From positions 563,001-627,000 of the forward strand of contig JACEFZ010013530.1 of assembly GCA_014155875.1 (NCBI GenBank): a stretch of 64,000 nucleotides of DNA. The letters are read 5' to 3'. Position numbers and translations under genes: made by a program. This document shows, piece after piece, positions 11,246 through 24,079 of the stretch. The DNA comes from Cepaea nemoralis (Eukaryota > Mollusca > Gastropoda > Stylommatophora > Helicidae). The notes under the pieces were generated by a model. The model searched no databases and had not been told where the DNA came from. It was given only the letters and a program-made list of their open reading frames with translations. Each line of letters opens with the position of its first letter. Position 1 is the first letter of the stretch.

Positions 11246-12150
11246 TGTCCATCAAGAATGATGATGACCATTCATTTCATCCAATGGGGTTGAAAGTACA
11301 GGAGCCGTGAGTTCTAAGATGGCTGATAAGGCCTATTTTGGCTCGAAATGTTCTTTGACAATGTGGACAAAGAATGCTTGACGTTCCAGGAGGAGGATCT
11401 CCTGCGGTGGTTTTTCTGTCTAGCCTTTTCTACACAGCTCTTGCAGTCCTGGTTGCTCCATAAGTGACTGCACCCATATGTAATGATGTACGCCACGAAT
11501 TACGGTCTTTAGCAGCAGTCTCTCAGGTTTCAAGGTGAACTCCAAAAGCTTTAAGTGAGATTTTCAGAGTATTTTTAAAGCGTTTCCTCTGGCCGCCTTG
11601 GGAGCGTTTACCACAACGCAGCTCGCCGTAAAAAATTTGTTTAGGGAGCCTGTGATCTGGCATACGAGTTAAGTGACCAGCCCAGCGAATCTGATTTTTA
11701 TATGAAGTTGGATGAAGAATGACTAGCGCGATGAATTGGATTAATGTGAGGAAGAGTTGCGCAATTCGTCGACCTCATTCTCTCGCCTGAGTCCAGTGGC
11801 AAGACAAGTCAAGACGACTGGAGACGGATACAGGTGCAGTGGATGACTAGGGCGCTCTACGTGCCTTGTCGTGCTCATTACGTTCCACAACGCTTTGCGG
11901 GCAAACGCCATCTTGCCTGTTTAATCATCAGTGATTTCATCCGCGCAGTCTGCCGAATCCTGTCTTCACATGCTGGGTAGGCATACCCTACCTAGTTCAC
12001 CGCATGGTTTGACACCAAATCGGCTACCTACGCCTGGTTTAGCCAGCCTCTCACAGCTGTTGCCCGGGGGGTGGTCGTTGTCGCATGCTGACAGCTACTA
12101 GGAGCCACAGACGTGAGCTGGATGTCAGGCTTGGACCAGTGGAGGATGGG
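11246..12150 (-). mobile_element. LINE B copy 2: internally deleted derivative
   Basis: The minus-strand copy consists of the 3' end of LINE B (11246-about 11700, matching 27076-27512) joined directly to its 5' UTR (about 11705-12150, matching 30478-30930). The whole endonuclease, RT and most of the C-terminal region, about 3 kb, is missing at a junction near 11700. Both ends are present, so this is an internal deletion, not 5' truncation. The remaining frame has several stops. Confidence 0.85.
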
Positions 12151-12163
12151 ATGGGGGACTCAC

Positions 12164-12200
12164 ACACACACTCACTCAAACACACACACACACACACTCA
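12164..12200. repeat. (CA)n microsatellite
   Basis: Short imperfect CA/CT dinucleotide stretch between LINE B copy 2 and LINE A copy 2. Confidence 0.85.
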
Positions 12201-12225
12201 TGAATACTCGTCTAGAGAACTTGAG

Positions 12226-13208
12226 ATACTCATCTCATCTCATCATGTTCCTCTTGTACCTTGCGGTGTCGAGGTGAAGTATAAACTTCGTGAGAGTGCC
12301 CGATTATGGGCTTCATATATCGATATTCCCATGGACTCTGCTATTCCCTCCGTCCAACGTTTACGTGGTCGGCCTCTTCCTCTGTTTCCATCTGGTCTAT
12401 ACATTATTGCTTGTTGTGGTATGCTGTTGACTGGTAACCTACTTCTAATAAAATCTAGTGCTGCTTTAACCCCCACTTTAGTCCTGATTTCTTCATTTCT
12501 GATCTTATCTCTTCTTGATACGTTGAGTATTCTTCTCAGGAACCTCATTTCTGTTGTGATTTTTCTTTTCTCTTTTTCTGTCATTGTCCAGGTTTGGCAT
12601 TGGTAGCATAGAGTTGGTAGGAAGATTGTGTTGTAAAGTGCTTTCTTAGTAGTTACTGATACATGTTTGTTCTTTAGTATTGGTGCCATTTGTCCAATGA
12701 GTTGATTTGCCTTATTGCACCTATTTTCGATCTCGTCTTCTGATCTGCCATTTGATGATATTATACTTCGCAGGTACTTGAAACTCTTCACTTGTTTCAA
12801 GGGATGTTCGTTTAGGTGAATTGTTGTTGTTTGTTCTTCTTTAGTTATAGTCGTTACATTTGTTTTGCTTGTGCTAATTTTCATGTTATGTTCCCTACAC
12901 ATTTAGTTTAGACTATTCATGTGGTCTTGTAATTCAGCTTCTGATTTTATTAGTGCTTGGTCGTCCGCAAACAGGAGTTCTCTAATGGTTAGATTTGCAG
13001 ATGGTTCTTCTTCTGTGTTCTCGTCATGCGGTATTCTTTCTATCTCTGCTTGGCTGGTTTCATTACATATGTTGTCTATATATGTTATGAACAAGAGAGG
13101 GGACAGGACACAACCTTGTCGTACTCCAGATCTTATGGTGAAGGGTTCTGAGTGTCCTCCAGTTGCTCTCACTATGCATTCACTGTTGTTGTATACTTGA
13201 GATACATT
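12226..13208 (-). mobile_element. LINE A copy 2 (RTE-like), 5' truncated
   Basis: About 980 bp of the 3' part of LINE A on the minus strand: the last RT motifs, the C-terminal region and an (ATGAG)n tail at 12226-12245. The 5' break near 13208 leaves a stop immediately upstream. It is uninterrupted at the point where copy 1 carries the gag-only insertion, so it serves as the empty-site control. Confidence 0.88.
12243..13205 (-). pseudogene. LINE A reverse transcriptase C-terminal half, one nonsense codon
   Basis: Read from the 5' side: RSGVRQGCVLSPLLF (RT motif B'), LLFADDQALI (the catalytic xADD box), then, after one in-frame TAA (12903-12905), TSKTNVTTI, VKSFKYLRSIISSNG, LYNTIFLPTLCYQ, LRRILNVSRRDKIRNEE and RGRPRKRWTEGIAESMG. 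About 320 codons with one stop and no frameshift, so the copy is young. The endonuclease and RT motifs 1-4 are lost by truncation. The protein family copies element RNA at a nicked target. There are no host gene features. Confidence 0.88.
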
Positions 13209-13756
13209 CAAAGATATTCACTTCCTCAGCGTGGTGGCTGTTTCGTGTTGTTTATAGCAATATACAAGTATCTCGTTAGTTTGTACGCTCACGGTGGTAA
13301 TGGGTTAGAATCTGCATTGAGGTGGATGTTTCAAATGGATCGGGGTTGCAATCCACCAAGCCTACAGAGGATGCTTCAAATGGATCTGGGTTGCAATCCA
13401 CCAAGCCTACAGTGGGCTCAGGAAATATCTTGGAAGTGAATGCGGCCGGTGTGATACTAACATCAGCCACCGAGTGCCCATTGGTCTATAAAATATTCTA
13501 GCACCATATGTCCAATGCACGTGATAGGTCCTTTACTTTTACTGTGCTTGTTGCTCAATACCCAATGAGGAACCAGCTCTAAGATCGATCCTGTCAGAGC
13601 AGGCTCCGTGTGGTGATCGCTGCATAAGAATGCCATCAAGACTGCCATCCGTTCTAGAAGTGTGACATTCCATCGCTACCATCCATGCGAGGACAGTGAA
13701 CACTGAAGACTATGACTACCTGTTAGATGGACCGATTGCGTGCACTCTATTTTCAT
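13209..13756. other. Spacer with a 45-bp duplication
   Basis: Non-coding sequence. It contains two near-identical adjacent 45-bp copies at about 13327-13417 (ATGGATC, GGTTGCAATCCACCAAGCCT). Nothing else is recognised. Confidence 0.6.
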
Positions 13757-14612
13757 AAGCTCTGTCTACCAGGTTAGTATGTGTTCACAAGCTCTGTCTA
13801 CCAGGTGAGTTTGTGTTCACAAGCTCTGTCTACCAGGTGAGTATGTGTTCACAAGCTCTGTCTACCAGGTGAGTTTGTGTTCACAAGCGCTGTCTACCAG
13901 GTGAGTATGTGTTCACAAGCTCTGTCTACTAGGAGAGTATGTGTTCACAAGCTCTGTCTACCAGGTGAGTATGTGTTCACAAGCTATGTCTACCAGGTGA
14001 GTATGTGTTCACAAGCTATGTCTACAAGGTGAGTATGTGTTCACAAGCTCTGATCTACCAGGTGAGTATGTGTTCACAAGCTCTGTCTACCAGGTGAGTT
14101 TGTGTTCACAAGCGCTGTCTACCAGGTGAGTATGTGTTCACAAGCTCTGTCTACCAGGTGAGTATGTGTTCACAAGCTCTGTCTACCAGGTGATTATGTG
14201 TTCACAAGCTATGTCTACAAGGTGAGTATGTGTTCACAAGCTCTGATCTACCAGGTAAGTATGTGTGCTCTGTCTACCAGGTGAGTATGTGTTCACAAGC
14301 TCTGTCTACCAGATGAGTATGTGTTCACAAGTTCTGTCTACCAGGTGAGTATGTGTTCACAAGCTCTGTTTACCAGGTGAGTATGTGTTCACAAGCTATG
14401 TCTACAAGGTGAGTATGTGTTCACAAGCTCTGATCTACCAGGTGAGTATGTGTTCACAAGCGCTGTCTACCAGGTGAGTATGTATTCACAAGCTCTGTCT
14501 ACCAGGTGAGTATGTGTTCACAAGCTCTGTTTACCAGGTGAGTATGTGTTCACAAGCTCTGTCTACCAGGTGAGTATGTGTTCACAAGCTCTGTCTACCG
14601 GGTGAGTATGTG
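13757..14612. repeat. 32-bp tandem array carrying repeated splice-donor-like motifs
   Basis: About 27 copies of a 32-bp unit with TGTTCACAAGCTCTGTCTAC followed by CAGGTGAGTATG. Most copies contain CAGGTGAGT, the consensus 5' splice site, on the plus strand. Units are well preserved with a few one-base insertions (GATCTACC variant). Confidence 0.95.
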
Positions 14613-15604
14613 TTCAGAAATCAACACCAACGCACTTTGGACACTCCCACGCGTGTCCTGTCCCTTTCTTCAGTAGCCAACGAAGAGCTCTCATGAAGAT
14701 GGAACCAGCAGCAGTTTGCCCTACGCGTCGAGTGTCGTCCAAACCGAGCTCACTCCCAAATGACTCGGCCTCTCCTGGTGTAGATCCTCGGTTTCCTGTA
14801 ATCTTCACTCGGTCTCACGTCACCTTCACCAGGTCAGCCTGTCATAGAATAGCTGGGCACCCAGTGGAGCGGCAGTAGCCAGTCTATCAGAATATTCATT
14901 TTCTCGTAGCATGCCCTAAGTAGAAAAATCTATGTCATGTCCTTGACCTTCGCCCTATCGCCCGATGCCAGCCACTTCACACGTGACATACCAGATTCTA
15001 TTTTAAGTAACATGCTCTGTGAATCCGTGACAACCACAACATGTCTGGCTGTACTAATCGGGTCACCACCGTTACTTCCACAATCTTGATTCTCATGCTG
15101 GAAGTCGCGATATTATACCTCAGGATCTCTCGTTTCACACGGTGTCCCTTAACCTTTATAGTGAAGCCCCGGCCACTCCGTTTACGGTGCACCACCAACC
15201 CAGGTGTGTACCATATCGCATCATTCGGGCTTCAGTTGCCACTTAATCAGCTGTTGCACGTACGCCTGTCTCACGGGTTGTCAATTCCCGACAGCCTAAG
15301 CCCCGTTCTATGCAATGCTGCTTTATTGAGCAGCACATTGGTCTATTCCTCTCCACGCACCATGTTACCAACTTCACAAACATGTCTGTTCCTATCAGGG
15401 AAAGATTAACGTGCATTCACATGTAAAAGACTCAAATAGTTGTTGACTGCACGTGAGATACTCCAATGCCATATACGCGTTGGCTTATGACTGCTAAATG
15501 AGGACACATTAGTCCAAGCGAATGTGCACATGCCTGTAACAGACGACAGTAAAAAAAACACTCATTTTGCACGTTGGGGAATCACAAGAGTGATGTCATT
15601 TAGC
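14613..15604. other. Non-repetitive region, no gene recognised
   Basis: About 1 kb of unique sequence. A minus-strand frame at 14614-14808 ends GHAWECPKCVGVDF, but nothing supports splicing or homology. Plus-strand frames around 15041-15409 look random. Confidence 0.4.
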
Positions 15605-16395
15605 ACAACAAACCTAAACACTGGGGCAAGCACACAAGACGGATGTCTGAGGGGGCACATAACATAGCAAGACTGATCATTGGGGCAAGCACACAAGAGA
15701 GATGGATGTCTGAGCGGGCACATAACAAGACTGATCACTGGAGCAAGCACACAAGAGGGATGTCTGAGGGGGCACATAACATAACAAGACTGATCACTGG
15801 AGCAAGTACACAAGAGGGATGTCTGAGCAGGCACATAACATAACAAGACTGATCACTGGAGCAAGCACACAAGAGGGATGTCTGAGCAGGCACATAACAT
15901 AACAAGACTGATCACTGGAGCAAGCACACAAGAGGGATGTCTGAGCAGGCACATAACATAGCAAGACTGATCATTGGGGCAAGCACACAAGAGGGATGTC
16001 TGAGCAGGCACATAACATAACAAGACTGATCACTGGAGCAAGCACACAAGAGGGATGTCTGAGCAGGCACATAACATAACAAGACTGATCACTGGAGCAA
16101 GCACACAAGAGGGATGTCTGAGCAGGCACATAACATAGCAAGACTGATCATTGGGGCAAGCACACAAGAGAGATGGATGTCTGAGCGGGCACATAACAAG
16201 ACTGATCACTGGAGCAAGCACACAAGAGGGATGTCTGAGGGGGCACATAACATAACAAGACTGATCACTGGAGCAAGTACACAAGAGGGATGTCTGAGCA
16301 GGCACATAACATAACAAGACTGATCACTGGAGCAAGCACACAAGAGGGATGTCTGAGCAGGCACATAACAAGACTGATCACTGGAGCAAGCACAC
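15605..16395. repeat. 59-bp tandem array with 471-bp higher-order repeat
   Basis: Units of about 59 bp (GAGCAAGCACACAAGAGGGA, TGTCTGAGCAGGCACATAAC, ATAACAAGACTGATCACTG). A characteristic group with a shortened unit at 15700-15760 recurs 471 bp later at about 16171-16230, so a block of eight monomers has been duplicated as a unit. Frames on both strands stay open across it because of the sequence, not because it is a gene. Confidence 0.93.
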
Positions 16396-16405
16396 AGCAA
16401 AAAGT

Positions 16406-16462
16406 GGCGCTATGTGTGAGGCCATGTGTGAGGCCATGTGTGAGGCTATGTGTGAGGCCATT
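16406..16462. repeat. 13-bp tandem repeat
   Basis: Four copies of TATGTGTGAGGCCA-like units directly after the 59-bp array. Confidence 0.85.
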
Positions 16463-16582
16463 AAAATACAACAAAGTCATCATCAGCCTTGGATGAAAGC
16501 GCAATAGGCTGTACAAACTGTCTGCCAGATCTCGACATTAAATAACCGTTGGATCAAAACACAGGGTACGGGGAGAGAAAGT

Positions 16583-16608
16583 GGGGGGGGGGGGGGGGGG
16601 GAGGGAGG

Positions 16609-16661
<53 letters not shown>

Positions 16662-16712
16662 CGTGTGTGTGTGTGTGTGTGTGCAGACAGACACTCTCTC
16701 ACACACACGCAC
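16583..16712. repeat. Compound microsatellite G(n)-(GGGA)n-(GA)n-(GT)n
   Basis: A run of about 19 G, then GGGA units, about 23 GA units, a GC step and about 10 GT units, ending in CT/CA dinucleotides. Confidence 0.97.
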
Positions 16713-17414
16713 AGTTAACCTCGGTGCCCCCCCCCCTCTCCGCACATTTCACTATTTCTCAGAATGATGAAGTACGTAGATATTTGTGTTGGCTGAGGCA
16801 TGCCGTGTCCTCCTGTCAGCAATCCTTGGAACAAGATCAGGAGAGAGCTGACTCCACCAGCCGAGAGATGCCTGCCAGCTTATTGATTTAACTTCTTCAT
16901 TCAGTGCTTCCTTCTGATTACCTGTACAACCGAGGGGCGGTCGGAAGGGGAGCAAGCTGCTGGCATGTGCAGCAATCTGTAGGAAAACGTAGAGATTAAC
17001 ATAAACAAACAGGAGCAAGTGGGCAACATACGATGCTACAGCTGAAGATTAGGGCAGAATGTGGGTCTGGGTGTCTTATATGTTGTAAAATGAAACGACA
17101 GATCGCAGTAATTATAGAGAGATATAATACATAGATTACGCGGCTCTTTAAATGACATTCTGATCGCTGCTAGGCGTTTCTATTAATGATTCATCTGTGG
17201 CGTGTGTTTGTTATTCTGTTAAAGCAGTTGTGCCATCTATTCGTGTTCTATGTGAAGCTCGAGCACACACACTAAACACGGTCCGTTCCATGTCTTCAGT
17301 CTGTCTGTTCTTATTTATTTGAACTTGTCGACACTTGCATAATTGTCTGTCTGATCTTGACACTGCATGCCTGTCTGTCCGCCAGTCCGTGTGTCCGTCT
17401 GTCCCTTCAAACCC
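16713..17414. other. Non-repetitive spacer
   Basis: About 700 bp with no recognised coding or mobile signal. Confidence 0.4.
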
Positions 17415-17755
17415 ATCAACTCACCTACCTACACATCTACCTACCTTCCTACCTACCTACCTACCTGCACTCTTACCAACTCATCTATCTACATACCTAC
17501 CTCTTACCTATTAACCTATCTAATACCTACCTACATTCTTACCTACTCATCTGCTTACCTACCTACATTCTAACTACTCATCTACCTACCTACGTACCTA
17601 CCTACTTACTCTTACCTGCTCATCTACTTACCTACCTACCTACCTACTCTTACCTATTCACCTACCTACACTCTTACCTACTCATCTACCTACCTACCTA
17701 CAATCTTACCTACTCACCTATCTACATACCTTCCTCTTACCTATTCACCTATCTA
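17415..17755. repeat. Degenerate (CTAC)n-rich tract, first block
   Basis: CCTACCTAC units mixed with CTCTTACCTACTCATCTACC patterns. The same pattern resumes at 18087. Confidence 0.9.
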
Positions 17756-18086
17756 GTTAGTTAGTCGTAGTTCCAACCTCATAGCAACGGGTTGTCCCCA
17801 TTATGCTCCGTTCCTGTGCCAGTGAATATCGCACAAAACGCTCCCCACTGCCCAATGTGAAAAGTGGAAAAGACAGGAGTCTCGACAAACAACAGCCCGC
17901 ACAGATATACTGTGCATAATGCCGCCACCAGAATGTCAACACACCAGTCCCCCACGAAACACCCAGTTCATCTCTGATGGAATCGGCAGTCATTTTCCTA
18001 TCTGGATGTTTCCTAGATGTTCACCCACACAGTCCACGAAAATACAATTCATCGTCGATGGCAGTGGCAGTCAACCAGAAGCCCAG
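17756..18086. mobile_element. 331-bp insertion of unknown type in the CTAC tract
   Basis: Unique sequence interrupting a CTAC-rich tract. CACCTATCTA occurs on both sides (17746-17755 and 18087-18096), which could be a 10-bp target duplication, though similar words occur in the tract itself. No terminal inverted repeats or tail were recognised. Confidence 0.4.
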
Positions 18087-18270
18087 CACCTATCTAATAC
18101 CTACCTACACTCTTACCTACTCATCTACTTACCTACTTACACTCTTACCTACTCACCTATCCACCTGTCTACCTGTACTCCTACCTCCTCACCTACCTAG
18201 ACACCTACATACCTACACTTACCTACTACTTAACCACCTACCTACCTAACCAACCGTCCTACCTAACTAC
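18087..18270. repeat. Degenerate (CTAC)n-rich tract, second block
   Basis: Continuation of the 17415-17755 pattern, grading into CCAACC/CGCC-rich sequence. Confidence 0.88.
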
Positions 18271-18329
18271 CTATACACCTACCCCTACCCACCCAACCAC
18301 CGACTCAGCTATCCGTCCCGCCCGCCCAA

Positions 18330-20225
18330 CCAATTCTAATTCCAATTTTCAAAACAAAAATTCCAAATTCGGCCTCGTTCAACCTGCGTTTTTCAGCTGT
18401 GGTTATTGTTGAGGTCCGTGGTTTTTGTAGGTTCATTCACCCTAATTCTTGTCTTGTGCGCTCTTACGAGTAAGTCCTATCTCGGACTGGTTATGTATCG
18501 TTTGTGTCTGTGACGTCAGCAGGGGGATCGGTCGGCGGCTGTCCTTTGCGCATGTTTCCTCTTGTGGTTTTCTTTTGTTGCAGGCTCCTGGTTCGTCTGG
18601 CTTGGCTGGTTGTAGTCCTTATAAGGACTTTTTATTTAGTATTTTTGCCTCCTGTTCTGTGTATTGCCCGTAGAAGCTTTTCGATGTTATTTACCTCCTT
18701 GCGCTTTTTTTCACTTTCGCGTTTAAGTTCTTGCTGTCTTTCGATTGCTTCCTCTGTGGTCAGCCATGGGACGATCTCTCCGTCCTCGATATAGTACTCA
18801 ATGCCGGTATCATAGTCAGAGATTATCTCCGGGTATTCTATGGGTTTCCCCTGAGTTTCTTCACCTTCTTTCCTTTTGCTTCCTGTCTCCTCATGTATTC
18901 CTCGTGCCTGAGTTCCTCTTGCCTTGCCCGTTTCTTTTTTCTTCTATGCACTCCTCCATTTCCTCCAGAGTAGGTTCCTTTGTAAACCACTTCATGGCTT
19001 CGAAAGGTTCCTCATCTTGTCTTTCTTCGGCTGCCAGGCGGGATGTTGGTTTCCCCTTGGATGTTTCGGGCGTCGTGGTTCGGCTGCTGGTTTTATCTTG
19101 CGGTTCAGGCTCGGTTTTTTGTTGGGTTTCTTGCGGCTTCTCTGTGGTCTCTTGCATGGCTTCTGTTGGTTTGTTTTGAGTTGATTTCATTTCAGCTTTT
19201 AGCCGCTCTCTCTCCGCTTTTATGGTGCGTAGCATTTCTTCGTTTTCCTGCTTCAACGCGATGTTTTGCTGGATCTCCTTTATTTCCGCCAGTAGATTCT
19301 CGTTGTCGCTGGTCGGGTTAGGCGTCAGCAGTGCCTTGACTTGTTTCTTTAACTCGTCGATCTGGCTTTGTAGTTGTGCTCTTTCATCTTGCGAGATGCC
19401 CGTGGCTGTCCCGCACCGCCGCATTGCTTATATGGCGTCTTGGTGTTGATGGCGATCTTTAACACGTCTCTGTGTCTTTGGAGGTACGGACAGCCCAAGT
19501 ATCTTGCTCCATGTTTGCCCAGGCAGTTGGCGCACTTTCTTTTGTTGTTGGGTGCTCGGAAGTCCGTGTCCAGCTTGGCCAGCGGACACTCCTTGAAGGC
19601 GTGGTGATCGGCGCAGTATCGACAGATTTCCGTCTTACTGCGGCATGTTGCTCTGCTGTGGCCGGCCCTCTGGCATCTTGAACATTGATTGACTCTTGGG
19701 ATGAATCTCTCTGGCTGTTGTATTTTCTTGCTGATTGATACTGTGGTCGGCATTTCGCTGCCCTCCGACGTCACCACTGCCAAGGTTGTAGGTATCTTGG
19801 AGTAGGTGAGGAGCCGCTCCGCCTTCAAGAATCGGATGTGAAGATTCTCTTCTCGTAGCTGCTTCAGGATTTCTTCATCTGTCAGCTCCGCTTGACAACC
19901 CATCGGACTGTTTTTGAGTCGGTGTTCCCGGCTCTGGTGTCTTTCTCCTCCTTCTTCTCTGTTGTCTTGACTCTTGTCTGTGATGGGCTGTCGATCTTCT
20001 CCCTCGTGGTAGCTTCAGTAATACTTGTAGTTTCAGGTTCTTTAGTACAGCTAGCAGGCAGGCTCTCCACGTTCGTCTTCTTGACGGTCTTGTCGGCTCC
20101 CACACTGCACATCTTGGATGCCGCGTGTTTCTTGTTGTTGGACTTTCAAAGTGACATTTCCCCCCGTATCAGGCTGCTTGACTTGTTCAGGCGACATGAC
20201 TTGTTAGCGCTCGCAGTGCGAATGC
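18330..20225 (-). mobile_element. Gag-only (ORF1-only) retroposon, long copy
   Basis: A minus-strand element of about 1.9 kb: a short leader, a long ORF1 with three zinc knuckles and a coiled coil, then a 3' UTR. The last 150 bp match the 3' UTR of the copy at 7627-8234 (shared words TTACGAGTAAGTCC, CACGGACCTC as reverse complement, and the end GGAATTTTTRTTTTG). There is no endonuclease, RT or RNase H between ORF1 and the end in either copy. The arrangement recalls HAL1 elements of mammals, which are L1s lacking ORF2. It borders a CTAC tract on one side and a GTCGGTC repeat on the other. Confidence 0.75.
18600..20197 (-). pseudogene. ORF1/gag-type nucleic-acid-binding protein with three zinc knuckles and coiled coil, frameshifted
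   Basis: The probable start is the ATG at 20197 (MSPEQVKQPDTGG); an alternative is the ATG at 20112 in another frame. The charged N-terminal region leads to LTDEEILKQLREENLHIRFL and a domain like those before gag knuckles. Three knuckles follow (about 19480-19690): CSRCQRAGHSRATC (CX2CX4HX4C), CRYCADHHAFKEC, and CANCLGKH with a later Cys. After a one-base frameshift near 19415 comes a coiled coil (LQSQIDELKKQVKALL, QQNIALKQENEEMLRTI), an acidic/polar stretch and EEAIERQQELKRESEKKRKE, ending near 18600. At least three frame changes are needed. Such proteins coat element RNA and act as chaperones; knuckles followed by a coiled coil resemble Jockey/I-group ORF1. The substrate is inferred from the family only. 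Confidence 0.75.
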
Positions 20226-20334
20226 CCGCCCGACCGCCTGTCTGTCTGTTTATCTAACCAGACAGCTAGCCAGACCGCTATCCATCTAACCAGCCAAGCA
20301 ACTAACTATTAATCAATCAATCAATCAATTAATC

Positions 20335-20525
20335 TATCTGTCGATATAGCGGTCGGTCTGTCGGTCTAGCGATCGGTCTAGCGGTCGGTCTGTCGGTCGG
20401 TCTAGTGGTCGGTCTGTCGGTCGGTCTAGCGGTCGGTCTGTCGGTCTAGTGGTCGGTCTGTCGGTCTAGCGGTCGGTCGGTCCGTCAATCTAGCGGTCGG
20501 TCCGTCGGTCTGTCTGTCTGAGAGA
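20335..20525. repeat. GTCGGTC/TAGCGGTC tandem repeat
   Basis: Interleaved GGTCGGTCTGTCGGTCTAGC units, irregular period of 16-24 bp, built from a GTCG tetranucleotide. Confidence 0.9.
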
Positions 20526-20549
20526 TCTAACCATGTACCATAGTTTGAG

Positions 20550-23888
<3,339 letters not shown>

Positions 23889-24079
23889 TTAATACCTTGA
23901 CAAACACAAGTCATCACAGTCATTACCATCAAATCGGGTTACATGTGATTAATTCAGTAGTTTCTTTCAATCCGACATAAACCAATTGAAGGCTGCAATA
24001 CCAGATTCTGCTCATGACATATCTTTATTATCATCATTATGTGAGAACAAATGCTATAGAGACATTCCCTCTAACATAT

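Noticed and set aside
14614..14878. Overlapping open frames on both strands
   Set aside because: Short, no conserved motif, and each looks like a shadow of the other.
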